Counted from the first letter of the stretch, positions 21,401 to 33,173 are shown. The stretch is DNA of 64,000 bases from Ulota crispa (GCA_963920765.1 OY987246.1:22763167-22827166), one strand, 5' to 3'. The notes: generated by a model from the sequence alone, not told the origin. Translations and numbers: made by a program.

Positions 21401-24365
21401 GTCAGGTACCAGAACAACCTTAAACCTTCAACCCTAAACCCTAAAACCCTTTGCCCATGTGTCCATAAATGTATGTTCATTATGAAGGGAAAATTTCATG
21501 GATACCTCTGAAGTTTGTAATAATTGCGTAGATATCCTTACTATTTCAGAAATTACACAAATATCCTTGGACCAAAATTTTCAGCTGTTTGTATTTGCCT
21601 ATTTTGAGACCGAGAGAGCATAACAGATCAAGTGCTGTATGCTGATTAAGTTCTGTTTGGTTTTCTTTTGTGTTCTTTTGAAATAGTTCAAACTTTGTTT
21701 AATGTCATATTTCAGTTAGATGTTATGAGTAATTAAATTCAGTCAAGAAGGAAAGTCTTTGTATATGGCCAACTTCAGAAACTGTAAACGCAAAGGAGGT
21801 CTAGCTGGGACCTTTCAGGATTAATGATACTCTCTGAATCCTTTTTTTTTCCGTTTGTTTTTCAGTTGAGGTCATTGAAAGGCCACTCGGCACGTGTTGG
21901 AAGCTTGGCATGGAACGGCCCAATTCTCACAACAGGCAGCCGCGACAATCTCATCATAAACCACGACGGTATCTTCGATCCTTTTCTTCTTACCCTCAAT
22001 TTTGAGAAAACCATACCCTGCTTTTTCATTACTTATAGTTGTTGTGACTGGTGACTATTATTTACTCTTGGGTATGATTATTTTGAAGTTTTCTGTGAAC
22101 TGCTTAAACTTAACATGCTTTCCCATTCAAAACCTCCTATCAACAAAATTCTGTATGTTTTTGAGTAATTTGATTAACCTACCCTTTGTGTTGTATCCAT
22201 ATTGTGATGCTTAATGTCAGCTTTATACGTTAACATCTAATCAACATCAGCTTAACCCTTTATCGATTCATACATCACATTTCGGGCGGATGTATATTCA
22301 TCCACAGCGTGTTTACAGGAAGTCTAATTGGCAAGTCAAAAAAATCTGATGCTCCTAAATAGCCAATCTAATTCAATCATTAACACAGTTGAAATTGTAA
22401 ACACTACTCTAGAATTTACTTGGCGCTGCCTTCAAGTTGTTCGCTTAAAGAAGCTAGAAATGCTGCCATTCGTACATCCATAGAGTACGAATGTCAAAGG
22501 GTTAAAAATGTTGAAAAAATTGGTTGAATTAGATTAGTATTAACTTGTTATTAATTTGAACTTTGTGAGTGTAATAGGAAGGGTTTTGTATGATTTGTTT
22601 TGCAGTGAGGATCAGAGACCATGTGGTTGGGACTATGGAGGGTCATGACCAGGAGGTGTGTGGGCTCAAGTGGTCTCCATCAGGACAACAACTGGCCAGT
22701 GGAGGCAACGACAATCTCCTCCACATTTGGGACGCAGCAGCTGCATCAACGCAAGGCCCAAGCCCGTTTCTCCACCGCCTTGACGACCACAGAGCTGCCG
22801 TCAAAGCTTTGGCATGGTGCCCTTTCCAAAGCAACTTGCTGGCATCTGGTGGAGGAACAGCTGACCGGTGCATCAAGTTTTGGAATACTCACACCGGGGC
22901 TTGTCTCAACAGCATCGACACTCAATCTCAGGTACCAATTCCCTCAACTTTTCTGCTTGCATTAAAAACAGTAAAAGCATAATGAAATGCTCAACAAAGA
23001 GGACATTAAAATTGACGTCAATGGGTATAAAATTCACAATGCTTAATTATGCGGAAACGCTTGAGCTTGGAAACTGCTTTTGCAATATGATCCACTCTAT
23101 AAAAAATGAATGCAAAGCTTTCCCTGGTAGTTTACTTTTTCATAGACAGATGGTTTTGAATTTAGGATGTTGAATACTACTAACCTGTCGTATAAGTAGG
23201 ATATAATGTTCGAGATGAGTTTGTGTATGTTTGAGAGTTTTACTGTTTCTAAAGTACTGATTCATGTGCCAGCAAGCATTTTTTTTGAATGCTCCAATAT
23301 TGTGTTTGAATCTATGTGAATCTAATGTCCACCATTGTTTTGTGAACCTGTTTCTTCTTACAAAGTAGCTCTTTTTTTGGTATAATTGCGACATATGTGT
23401 GCTCAAAAGGTAGATTTATTTTGTGGTGCATGATTCCAGGTGTGTGCGTTGCAATGGAGTAAGCATGAGCGTGAGCTGTTGAGTTCTCATGGATTCAGTC
23501 AGAACCAGCTGTGTTTATGGAAGTACCCCTCTATGGTCAAAATGGCTGAACTTACAGGTCATACATCAAGGGTTCTCCATTTGGCACAGGTATCATCAAA
23601 TATATATGAACTCTTTCATACCATTTGATTTCATTTCTTGACTTTCACTACAAGAAAGAACGTGTATCTCCAGGATTTTAACTGCATCTTTTCATTGCAA
23701 TCGCACTACCGTTGTGAGGCAATAGGAACCTTGCTAGAATTGGTTAACAACTTTAGTTCTAACTGAGTTACTCAACCAGTACAAGAGCGTGCATGTACTA
23801 CGTTCAAATGTTCAACAATCAATTTCAAAACAATGTTGTGTTCATTATACAGTGATGCTTGGATAAGGTCAACCTTCGTAAAAGAAACATTTGGATATTG
23901 TCAGGGTCCCACTCTCTTTTTTGTGTTCTAGGCTCAGTTAAATGGAGTGTTTGTTTGTGGTCAATGCTTGGATATGATCAACATTTTTTCTCACCTAGGG
24001 CAGTGACCTTATCCAATCATCATTGTATTCGACGGATTTTGTCCATATAAATCTTATAGAAGAGTGCTTAAAGCCTACTTTGCATTTTTGTTATTGGTTT
24101 TAGTATTTTTTTGGTGATCTATTGGTCTTTAAAGCCCCACTTTCCTGCAATACCTCTTGGCACTCTTAATGATTAACATGGTTGTTCCTTTGGAATTATT
24201 TTACCTTTGCAGAGTCCTGATGGATACACAATAGCATCAGCAGCCGGGGATGAGACCCTAAGGTTCTGGAAGGTGTTTGGAAATCCAGAATCTTCTAGAA
24301 CAGCCTCCAAAGCCAAGACCAAGGAAGCAGGGAGCGTTCTAAATTCCTTGACGAGAATTCGGTAA
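18453..24365 (+). CDS. CDC20: CDC20, WD40 activator of the APC/C
   Basis: Substrate adaptor and activator of the anaphase-promoting complex; drives securin and mitotic cyclin destruction and is held by the spindle checkpoint. Exons: 18453-18578, 19433-19549, 20944-21405, 21866-21968, 22606-22931, 23440-23589, 24213-24365; 1437 nt, 478 aa, all phases agreeing. Visible parts: TP/SP sites in the first 42 residues; a C-box-like DRFITDR at 45-51, where most CDC20 proteins have Pro and this one has Thr; KEN at 67-69; RILAF (103-107) in the place of the Mad2-binding motif; seven-blade WD40 propeller from about 160; Ile-Arg tail at the C-terminus. The wording ([35 protein letters not shown]) is plant CDC20, not the sister CDH1/CCS52. 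The exon 2 acceptor is CAGCAG, so one Gln may be optional. Introns carry MITEs and tandem duplications; upstream MSA motifs predict G2/M expression. Confidence 0.95.
18616..19300 (+). repeat. tandem duplications in CDC20 intron 1
   Basis: A roughly 56-bp phrase containing GGCTGCTTCATCTCAGATG followed by TTTTGATTTTTTCTTG is repeated two to three times from about 18616. A longer unit of about 285 bp (about 18730-19010) is repeated at about 19015-19300, with shared text such as CTGTTGCCTTCAATT and AGGATATGCAAT. Copies are diverged by scattered substitutions. No coding potential. Confidence 0.7.
19998..20943 (+). repeat. triplicated 3' part of CDC20 intron 2 with decoy acceptor
   Basis: Three direct copies of a roughly 205-225 bp segment occupy the end of intron 2. 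Copy 1 (about 19998-20512) is interrupted by a MITE. Copy 2 is 20516-20740 and copy 3 is 20741-20943. Shared text includes GGAACTCAGTGCTGAATA. Copies 2 and 3 both end in TTGATTTGGTGCAGGAAG, so the splice acceptor and the first exon bases were duplicated. The acceptor at 20735-20736 is therefore a decoy for the true one at 20942-20943. Confidence 0.8.
20138..20444. mobile_element. fold-back MITE A, copy in CDC20 intron 2
   Basis: It begins GGGAAAATTTCATGGATACC and ends in the inverted CCATGAAATTTTTCC. The two halves are largely inverted copies of one another around a less symmetric centre. It is one of five copies in the window (also 21487, 27956, 28227, 43701). It interrupts the first of three tandem intron segments, so it arrived after that triplication or was absent from the copied units. 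Confidence 0.8.
21430..21450. repeat. interstitial telomere-type repeat in CDC20 intron 3
   Basis: Just after the exon 3 donor the sequence contains CCCTAAACCCTAAAACCC, two to three units of the plant telomere repeat (TTTAGGG on the other strand). It is short, may be chance or a telo-box regulatory element, and lies next to a half copy of MITE A. Confidence 0.5.
21487..21590. mobile_element. MITE A, left-arm fragment in CDC20 intron 3
   Basis: GGGAAAATTTCATGGATACC and the following ~100 bases match the left arm of the MITE A family. The right arm is missing, so this is a truncated or solo arm. Confidence 0.7.
22252..22505. mobile_element. MITE with TTAACCCTTT ends in CDC20 intron 4
   Basis: It starts TTAACCCTTTATCGATTCAT and ends with the inverted AAAGGGTTAA. 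Short inner segments (ATACATCACATTTCG and, on the other side, CATTCGTACATCCAT) are partly mirrored. About 254 bp, non-coding. Confidence 0.55.
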
Positions 24366-26208
24366 GGTCTGAGCCTCCCTTTGCAGCACTTCTGGGGAAT
24401 TTATGTCCAGGTATGTACCACACTCATCCAGAATTGTACATTTTTTTTGGTACATGAACCCAAAATGTCAGTGGTTCCATTTATGGTACATAATTTTTTT
24501 ACTGGTGCAGATATGTTGATGTGATCATAACGTCACCAATTCGACTGTCATGTACATGACACTCTAATGCTATAATCAAATTTTAAACATTAGAGTGCAA
24601 TTACGACCCATTTATAGAGGTTTTTGAGAGTTATCAGACCGCTTGGATTTTAGAGGTTTCGCACTAAAAACTACAAACAAAAATCTCCAATAGCTGGCTG
24701 AAAAGGACGTAGTTTGTAGACACTGGTGTTTGTAATACAGGTGAAGGGATAGCACTGTGATCACATCAACATATCTGTGACTTACTCTTACAACACTAGT
24801 AAGACACTCATCAGTGTAAAACACATGGGATTCACCGAATCCATGCTAAGGTCACAGTTTTTCAAGTACATTAATGAGTGTAAAAAAGCCATTTGAAACT
24901 ATGGAGAAATCAATGAGTTCTTCAATATCTTAATACAGCCGTCATATTCTTTACAGTTATAACATTGCCACTTTTCTAGAAACTTGAGATTGATACTTGT
25001 ACTCGGATTTAGTCCAGAGCTTTGTGCCAGTGAATGTCACAATTTGGTACTTCAAAAAAAAAAGGGTTTCATTGAAAACTATGACTTATTTGTGTGGGTA
25101 ATGGAAAATATATATGATAATTTATTCAGTATTCTTTGTTCCATTGCTCTTAACCCGACGGTGTTTGTTAAGCACCAACATATGCTAGAGAAGGTTATCT
25201 TCTTTATTGTCACTAGTGCCCTTTGAGATTACACTATTGAGTGATCACCTTACTGTTTTTATTTATTGGCAGAGAGTTTTGATTTTGCTGTTGCCCTCAC
25301 AAGCTACTCTGACTTATCCCATTCTTGAAAGGGAAAAGTTAGTGTCACTGCAAAAACAGTGTCACCACAAAAAACAGTTGATATATTGTAATTTCATGAA
25401 GAAACTGGTATATTATCATGTTTCAGCCTGCACTAATTTGAATATTTCTCAGATAGTGTGACTTACATAAGTCAGTGTACTCAATACATTAAGAATTAAT
25501 CAATGTACACTTTTGTGTGCAATTAGTGTTGGGTACATTAGAATTTACATCATAGTTCTGTTTTTGTGTAACATTTTACCAGTACCAGATTTCTGAATCT
25601 CTTGAGGAGCAAATTTATTGATGGTTTATATGTGTTCACTTTGCTTTTAAATAATTAGAAATTGTATGTAAGATGTTATGTTGTAGCTACTACAGGTGAA
25701 AAAGAATATTCTTAAATTACTTTTGCTGAAAAGAATCGCAAACGATAAGAGTTGATTTCAGTTCATGAGAAAAAATTGCCAAAATTTGTAATGAGGAAGA
25801 GGCATCCAAAAGCGATACTTTTTTTGGTCCTGCTCACATGGATCACCCATTATGCACTTCTTGCAAAAATTGGATCACATGTCTATGATGTTGAAGTTAA
25901 GTTAGTCAATGATAATTTAATGAGCGCCATAGAAAATTGGTAGCTAGAATATTGCAACACCTCTTAATGAAGTACAATATCCTTTAAAAGGAGATCTATT
26001 GGCATATCCATATCTTACATTATCCACTTATGGCACTTACAGTAGATCACTTTTTCTTTGGTCTCAAAAAACCCTCTAGGGAACCATTGTGTAGAACTTC
26101 CTCTAATATGTAAAGGAATATAAACGGACCCCTCGTAGGCTTTGCTTTTTGTCAGTAAAAGAAACGTTGACGATGGTTGGGCCAAGATAAGAGACTTCCT
26201 TTCACATG
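24366..26208. other. convergent spacer between CDC20 and the TBL-like gene
   Basis: This holds the 3' regions of two convergent genes. No coding sequence is supported; the open frames seen are short and AT-rich. It includes a 270-bp inverted-repeat element at 24508-24777. The part next to 26209 should contain the 3' untranslated region of the minus-strand gene. Confidence 0.55.
24508..24777. mobile_element. inverted-repeat element downstream of CDC20
   Basis: CAGATATGTTGATGTGATCA at the left is matched by its exact complement TGATCACATCAACATATCTG at the right, a perfect 20-bp terminal inverted repeat spanning 270 bp. No other copy was noticed in the window. Non-coding. Confidence 0.7.
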
Positions 26209-29200
26209 CTACCTGAGGAGCAGCAATGTGTTGTACAAAAGGTAAAAGACAACATCCAAGGGCCCAGGGATGGAGTAGTGCAAACAGTCTCTGGGAGGTC
26301 CCATGTGTCCATCTGGTCGCAGACTCAGCATGGTGTTCACGTCCATGAAAACAAAATGCGCTCGGTGGATGATCCTCTTTGCCATTTCGTTCTGCCTTGC
26401 AAATTCGCCCCAATGGTACGGCAAAGGTGCCTTCTCCTGGTGCACCTCCAATGGCCTGTGCAGATTTACACATCCCATGTGCCCTGCAATCCACACACAC
26501 ACACCCAATGATCCAAGTCCACGTTCAAGCTCAGGCCCATCACATTCTGTATTAAAACCCCAAAGCATGTGCACCCAAGTTGAACCGTGTAGGTAATGTA
26601 TTAGAGCATCCGCACCATCACACGAAACACACACCCAGAATACCACTTTGTGTACCAACTACATTTGTTGGTATGCCACATTGCAAACGAGTTAACGTCA
26701 TTTGCAAGCCAAAAGGCTCACTCAATTGGAGCTTAAAACAAAAATATGGTTGGGTAATCTACTAGCGCACAAAATCCAAGACAGCCAAAGCCTACTGGTT
26801 GGTCGGCAACAAAGGCTTGTGGTTGAAGCTCAACACTTGAGGATTTGCTCTCAAGTGATATGCTCTTTGTGCATGCCTGAGGGCAATGGTGGGACATTTG
26901 AGATTTGAACGAGCCCGAGGTCATGGATGCACCTTTCACTGCTTTTGGTAGCTCTAGTTATGTGCAAGGGTGCAGATGCTCTTATGTTCAAGACGTTGAG
27001 ATTTTAGCAAGCCTGCAGTCATGGATGCACCTTTGACACCTGCTTTTGTCAGCTCTAGGTTGCGTGCAAGAGTGTGGATGCTCTTATGTTCAACCGTGAA
27101 AAATACCAAAATATAGTTACCTTAATTTCATCAAATCGGTCAAATCAAGAAGGTTTTTTTTCAAAAATTAACCCTTACTTTGGACAAGTGAGAAGTTATA
27201 GGGATAAAACATCACTGATACACTGCTGCGCTCTGTTCATCATCCAAAAAATGGACTTTGGAGCATATAGAGTAGGGCATCTTTTTTGGGCCTAACACTT
27301 TTTGCCCAATCACAAATGTCCAAAGGACAGTGGATAATAAATGGAGGGACCAGCCCACATTCGTCCAAGGCTATCAGATTTGTCGCCAATTTGCCTTCCT
27401 TTTGCCAGAAATAAATGCCCTGGTATAGAGGATAGGTTACAAGAAAGAAGAACAAAACCTGATGCAATCAGAGAGAGAGAGTTTTACCTGGAGAAGTGTT
27501 GCGGTAGACGACGAGAAGGCGCGGATACCGCGCCTGCAAAACCTGCACTATTTGATGGAGCTCAGTGACAAAAGACTGGTCGGATCGAAACCAAGCTCCT
27601 CGGTTCATGAGCAGGATCTCAATGTTCCACTCCTCGATGTACTGAGCGACCTCGGTAGCATTCAACAAAGGGCTGCAAACCCATGCAAGGTTAAAGCCCT
27701 CGCCTCCCAGCACATCCACACACACCGGCTCAAATCCTACACCGTGGAACGGATACTGCGTTTCTGAGAGTGTGAATCGCAAAAAATTCAGGAATGTGAT
27801 GAAAAGCTGGTAGCTTATGGAGTCCCCGGATATCAATAAATGCCTTCCTCGTCCAATTCGTCTGCAGAAAGAAACAACCAAAACGCATGGTTATGTTGAT
27901 CTCTCTCTCTTATCTGGTGATTAATTTAGCCTAAATCCTAACCTAATTTATTTATGGGAAAATTTCATGGATAGTTTGCAATATTTGCATAGATACCCTT
28001 GCTTTTTCAGAAATTACACAAATATCCTTGGATGAAAAAATGGAGTTTGTTTTGTTGTGCATGCCACTTCCCTTCTTCCTTTGTGGGCAAGTTGTTTCAT
28101 TTTTGTTCCATTACATTCCTTTCTTCAACATTGGTTATGAAGGAAGTACAAGCACAACAAATAAATGCCTAGAAATTATGGTCCAAGGGAATTTGTACAA
28201 TTTCTGAAAAAAGGTGATTTATTTATGAGAAAATTTCATGGATACTCTCGAAGTTTGTCATATTTGCATAAATACCCCTGCTTTTTCCGATATTACACAG
28301 ATACCCTTGGACCAAATTCTCAAACATATGTTTGTTGTGCATGCCACTTCCCTTCTTCCTTTGTGCACATGTTGCTTCTTTTTTGTTTCATTACATTCCC
28401 TTCTTCAACATTGGTCATGAAGGAAGTACAAGCACAACAAATTAATGCTTGGAATTTTTGGACCAAGGGTGTTTGTGCAATTTCTGAAAAGGTAGGGGTA
28501 TCTATGCAAATATTGCAAACTTCAAGAGTATCCATGAAATTTTCTCTTTTATTTATTACGTGGAAACACTACCGTACACTCACTTGCAAAAGTCTGCTCG
28601 ATCAAAAGGTACCATGGGACACGACGGTGAGGTTTGCCAGAACCATTTCAGTTCCTCCCTTGACTGTTCTGCCATTCCCAAAAACAGCAAAACAGAACGT
28701 AATTCCTGAAAAGATGAAGAAAGAAGAAGACATAACACTGATCATCATGGATTGATCTGGTTTGGTTGGACTCTCTTTTGTGTTAACTGGAACCTATGTA
28801 TGCGGTGGTATTCGAATTACTTACAGTCCATGGTTGAACTTGGGCTGCAAAAGGGGAATGCTATTGCAAAAGGGGAATGCTATTTTACGAGCAGGGATCC
28901 GTGAGCAATGAGCAGGGATTTTTTTGTCAAAATATAAATTCCACCTCTAATCGTGTACATAGGGTCATGTAATTGTACATTTTAAATATTCATCTCTTAA
29001 AAAACTTGTTAATTTTTTAGTTATTCCATTCATATTGAATTGAGAATTTGTTCTTGCTCTGAAAATCTTAAATCCTTGCTCATTGCTCACCATTTTACGC
29101 TCACCAAATAGCGTTTTCTGGCTGCAAAAAGAGGCAGGCAAGGAAGAAGACATAACACTGATCATGGATTGATCTGGTTTTTGGGACTCTCTTTTTGTGT

Positions 29201-30814
29201 TAACTGATTGATGTATATGCGGTATAGTATTCGAATTACTTACAGTCCATGGTTGAACTTTGGCTGCAAAAGAAGCAGGCAAGGGAGTCCCGTAAACGAC
29301 GACAGCGCCGGTGGTGGTAGCGTTGCAGTAAGGAAGCGCATAATCACACCTCGTGAAGTTCGCTGTATGGTAGACTTTTACCTTGCAACACATAGCTCTC
29401 GGTGTTTCGTCCCGCACCCATCGCCCTGTTTGACTGGTCACAGAAATTAACAACCACTCGGCTATTGGTTTTAGTTCCCGAAGTTAAGATTGACAATTAC
29501 AAAAACCGATTCATCTGCAATTTTTATTTCAATTCTTGAAGAAACTGAGCCTCATGCTTTTTTAGCACTTTTGAGTGGCTCACAGCAAGGTATTTTTGTT
29601 GGGCGTGAAAGTTTTTGCCAAATCACAAATGTCCACATTTCATTGGAGGGACCAGCCCACATTTGCCCTTGTTTGTCAGAAGAGTGTCACCAATTTGGCT
29701 TCCTTTTGTCATAAAAAAATGCATTTAGAGCATCCGCACCCTTGCATGCAACTTGGAGGTCTCGAAAGTAGGTGTCTAGGGTGTATTCACAACCACGGGC
29801 TTGCTCAAATCTTTGAAGTCGCACCCTTGCCCTCAAGAAGGGTACAAGCAAGCACTAAGAGCATACCAAGGAGGACATGTGTGGAGCCTCAATTGTGGAC
29901 CTCTTGTGTTGACCAATCATCAAGCTTCAATTCAATTGTTTAGGATTGGATGCGCTAACAATTCATCAAACCTTGAGCATTCTAGTGTATGAGATACAAT
30001 TGAACAAGCCCTGGCTTGCATAAGGCATTGGCACGTTTGGGGTGATATTGTGCCAAGCAGAGCACCCATGCCAAGTGCTGTTGAGGGCCTGTTTTGCCAA
30101 GTGTTGAGGGCCTGTTTTGTTTTGCCAAGTGTTATTGAGGGCATGTTTAGCGTACAAGGGTGCCGATGCTCTTATATTTCTACCAACACATGCAACGTTC
30201 TTGAGTGCTGTAAAATATCTTTGTGCCTGAACTTTACTTTTTCACGTTATAATCAATCGACTTGGCTAATTTTGAAACCATGAAATTAGCGTACTTTTAG
30301 GGTTAAGACAACCTGAAGCAATCCTGGTGAGACCAGAAGTGGCGGACCTCTTTGCCTCGCAGCGACGTGCCTTGAATGTATGACCTAATTTTGCTGGTCC
30401 GCAAGGGAGAATAAGGAGCCTGCAAACCAACCATCCAACCAACCAACACCACCGCCAAATTCAAACTCCCAAACCCTAATCTCAAGCTCAGATAAATCCG
30501 AGCAAACTCTGCCAAACTCCCAAACCCTAATTTCGAGCTCGGATGAATCCGAATTGTGACAAACAGCCAGCTAGCATGGTATGGGAACATACTAAGGAGG
30601 CGCGCTTGAGAGCACGGGGGATTGTGATGGTGGAGCCGGGCGACTGGAAGTAAGCGGAGAGGAGTGCATATCGCTCCTTCACCACAGATTCGTAAACAAT
30701 GGTGAAAGGCGTGCTCCACAGAACGACGAAGACGATGAGGATCGTTGCAGCACAGAAGAAACTGCTGCATCTGCTGTGTAGCTTCTTCAAGAGCTTGCAA
30801 CGGACGATTCTCAT
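26209..30814 (-). CDS. TBL/PMR5-type PC-esterase, putative wall O-acetyltransferase
   Basis: Proteins of this family are Golgi type II membrane enzymes that O-acetylate wall polysaccharides. Exons in transcript order: 30814-30593, 30419-30313, 29433-29244, 28705-28584, 27861-27488, 26483-26209; 1290 nt, 429 aa. Every junction is GT-AG with matching phase. A signal anchor lies at about residues 19-40. The GDS nucleophile motif is at 226-228 (LLISGDSIS) and the Asp-x-x-His motif at 404-407 (DCLH), giving the expected Ser and Asp/His set. The usual HWCLPG after Asp-x-x-His is HYSIPG here, so the Trp and Cys are missing, and YRNTSPGH replaces the usual FRTxSPxHF. It is therefore a divergent member; the substrate cannot be named. 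Introns carry two fold-back MITEs, two AGAGCATC elements and a duplicated donor region. Exon 4 is the least certain, supported by phase and by the WFWQTSPSCP stretch. Confidence 0.82.
26601..27086. mobile_element. TTAGAGCATC element in TBL-like intron 5
   Basis: The ends are TTAGAGCATCCGCAC and the inverted GTGTGGATGCTCTTA. The right end is tandemly duplicated (phrases TGGATGCACCTTT and GATGCTCTTATGTTCAA occur twice, about 26920 to 27090). Relatives with the same terminus are at 29726-30173 and 47504-47899. Confidence 0.6.
27956..28213. mobile_element. MITE A, right-truncated copy in TBL-like intron 4
   Basis: It starts GGGAAAATTTCATGGATA and follows the family until about 28213, where the right arm breaks off just before the next MITE A copy begins at 28227. 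The two copies are in near-tandem order within one intron. Confidence 0.75.
28227..28545. mobile_element. MITE A, complete fold-back copy in TBL-like intron 4
   Basis: About 319 bp with arms of about 95 bp: GAGAAAATTTCATGGATACT at the left, AGTATCCATGAAATTTTCTC at the right, an exact inverted match. Both arms continue inward with the mirrored GATACCCTTGGACCAAA and TTTTGGACCAAGGGTGT stretches. A transcript through it would fold into a long hairpin. Confidence 0.85.
28727..29270 (-). repeat. duplicated exon-3 donor region in the TBL-like gene
   Basis: About 125 bases at 29147-29270, covering the last ~27 bases of exon 3, its donor and the start of the intron, recur at 28727-28853 deeper in the same intron. 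Shared text includes GAAGACATAACACTGATCAT and GAATTACTTACAGTCCATGG. The inner copy therefore carries a second, decoy donor GTAAGT next to an exon-like fragment. Confidence 0.8.
29726..30173. mobile_element. TAGAGCATC element in TBL-like intron 2
   Basis: The left end is TAGAGCATCCGCACCCTTG; the right end, inverted, is TAAGAGCATCGGCACCCTTG. Near the right end GCCAAGTG...TTGAGGGC is repeated three times (about 30060-30145). Non-coding. Confidence 0.65.
30458..30552. repeat. two-copy repeat with telo-boxes in TBL-like intron 1
   Basis: Two ~50-bp units each contain ACTCCCAAACCCTAAT followed by AGCTC..GATAAATCCGAG or a variant. Each has the plant telo-box AAACCCTAA (30471-30479 and 30522-30530). 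Telo-boxes in the first intron or leader are common in plant genes, so a regulatory role is possible but unproven. Confidence 0.6.
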
Positions 30815-31079
30815 GGTTCAATATGCTGCTTGATGGTGAGAAATTAGGTCATGGCGAGCACAGAAGCGCAATTGCAGGGGAGCTCTTTGTTTCTTGCTGT
30901 AGAAGCTTACAGAGCATGGACATGATGATGCTGGATATGGCACTGCGGCTTCACCTTGGATGGGGGTTCAGTATCAGGAACGCTTTATACTGGAGAACAT
31001 CGACAAACAATTCATCATGCATTACAAGAGATGGAAAAGGAATTAGTGTTTGCATATTCTTTATGAAGACAAAACTGAG

Positions 31080-31228
31080 AAGTTGTAGAGTGGAAATTGA
31101 GAAGATGTAGAGTGGAAATTGAGAAGATGGAGAGTGGAAATTGAGAAGATGTAGAGTGGAAATTGAGAAGATGTAGAGTGGAAATTGAGAAGATGTAGAG
31201 TGGAAATTGAGAAGATGTAGAGTGGAAA
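31080..31228. repeat. 22-bp minisatellite upstream of the TBL-like gene
   Basis: About seven copies of the unit GTAGAGTGGAAATTGAGAAGAT, almost perfect (one copy has GGAGAG for GTAGAG). It lies about 270-415 bp upstream of the minus-strand start codon, so it is in or near the promoter. Open frames across it are an artefact of repetition. Confidence 0.9.
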
Positions 31229-32787
31229 TAGGAGCCAGGGGGAGCACTTCTACATGAAGAAGGTGTGACTCCCCTCTTTGTGGGTGATGAGGAATGGAAA
31301 ATGAATTTACTTAAAAAATGGTGATGTAATAAGAAAGCAAGTTGCATTCACACACTCAACAAAGGTCTCCAACTATAAAGAGGGTGGAAGTAAAAAGAGC
31401 AAGATAAAAAAAAAACACGCATTGGTAAATACTTTATGTGCTAGAATTTCTTCATGTGCATTCTTCATTGGAGGTAAAAAAAAACTTCTCAATTTTCAAA
31501 AAATAGAATTTTTGCAAATCAAAGAGAGAGTGTCACATCCCCATTCTTTGAAGACTAAGAATAGGGTGAAGAAGGTATAACTACCCTAATGCTTGATGAA
31601 GAGAACATTATGGAAAAAAACAAGCTAACATGGAGGCCAAAGTCCAATGCATTCACCCTTTTTTCTCCAAAGCAACTTTAATGGTGTTTGGATGAAATTG
31701 TGAGTTTGTATGAATTTGAGAATGAAGACTCAATGATCATGGATGACACAAGTTTTGCAAAAGCCCTAATTTTGCAATACAATGAATGAAAAATATCTTT
31801 GCATTGATTTGTACATCACTATTATAGAGCATCATGTGTCAACTTGTCAATGCAAACTCAAAACTCTTTAAGAACACTAAAAATTTGAAACTCTCTATTG
31901 TAAAGTTTGCTTATGATTAATTGAGAGAGGAAAGGAAGAGGAAGAGGCAAGAAAAAGGAGGGTAAAAATCACTTGAAAAAATCACTACAAAACAAGAGAG
32001 GCTTAAATCAAAGCACATGCAAGACATACATGTCTCTTTGAAATTTTAGCCACTTGTACCACACTCTCTTAGATAGTATTCAAATATTGTAACCATGTTA
32101 TATTAAATTAACTAAATTAGTGTGAACTTCTTTACTAGTGCACCTAGCAAACTTACTTATTTGTTGGATTAAGGTAGTATGCTCAAATTGCAACCATTGT
32201 CACATAAAGCATCCCCTAGGTTGTCAAGAATGGTAATGTACTGGTCCTTGAATGGACCTCTTAAGTCATAAAAGAAAAGGTGTATTTCGTTGCAAGGGTC
32301 AAGCATATTCCTTATTTTCACCTCATCTCTTCATAAATTGCAAGGGTATGATTTATGGGAGACATGGAGTCACAAATAGGTGCCTACTACAAAAAACTTT
32401 GAAAATTCATCAGTAATTCAATAATGTGAAAAAATGTGAAAAAATTTGTGTTATATTTGGCAACTATTCCTCTCTATCTAAAAATTAGATAAAAAAATCT
32501 TCTTGTCTTTAAAAGCCCATGAAAAATCAATCCAACTCTTAAAGTGACAATTTTAGAGCATAATAGGTTAGTGCAAATTAGTATCATTAATATGGGGCGC
32601 AATATAGTAGTGCTTGGCTAAGATGAACCTATGTAAGAAAAATGCTTGGATAAGATCAATGTCCCTGACTTGAAAGTAACTTAGCAAGTTCAGTGTTGGA
32701 GGAGCTACAAGGGGTATTTGGCTATGATGAATATTTTCTTGAGATAAACTTTTTTCATGTTCTGACACCTTCATCTTAGCCAAGCAC
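31229..32787. other. gene-free AT-rich spacer
   Basis: No gene, structured RNA or clear transposon end was identified. The sequence is AT-rich with only short chance frames. Confidence 0.45.
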
Positions 32788-33173
32788 TAAGGTAGAAGGC
32801 TTGAAAACCGTCCAAGCTCTAAACTCTTTCACCCTCCAAAATGTTCTCATTTTGTACATGTATTTTTTCATAGATTTCCAAAATACAAGCAACGTACATT
32901 TGAGGAGGTGAGTGGTTATAGAGCCCTATGCTACTTCAGCTTCAAAATTTCATAACTAATTCTACAAAACTCCAAAAAATATGAAACAACTTGGGTTAGA
33001 TGTCAATTCTTCTTGTCTTTCAAAAAAATTACTGAAAAATATTTCAAGAAGATCTACCTCCCAAAATTCAGTTTCAGCTCCTAGATGGCCGGGGTGAATT
33101 GACCCCCTCATTGCCCCTCACCCGGATGAATTGGGGATGAAAGGAGGCCAATCCCAGCCCCATCAATGTGCAC

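Noticed and set aside
18453..24365. Reading this gene as CDH1/CCS52 (Fizzy-related)
   Set aside because: The N-terminal arrangement, [18 protein letters not shown] and the overall wording match plant CDC20; CCS52-type N-terminal motifs are absent.
30303..30821. 172-codon minus-strand frame over TBL-like exons 1-2
   Set aside because: It reads exon 1 in the wrong frame and runs through the intron; only its end coincides with exon 2. The spliced model gives a signal anchor and in-phase junctions.
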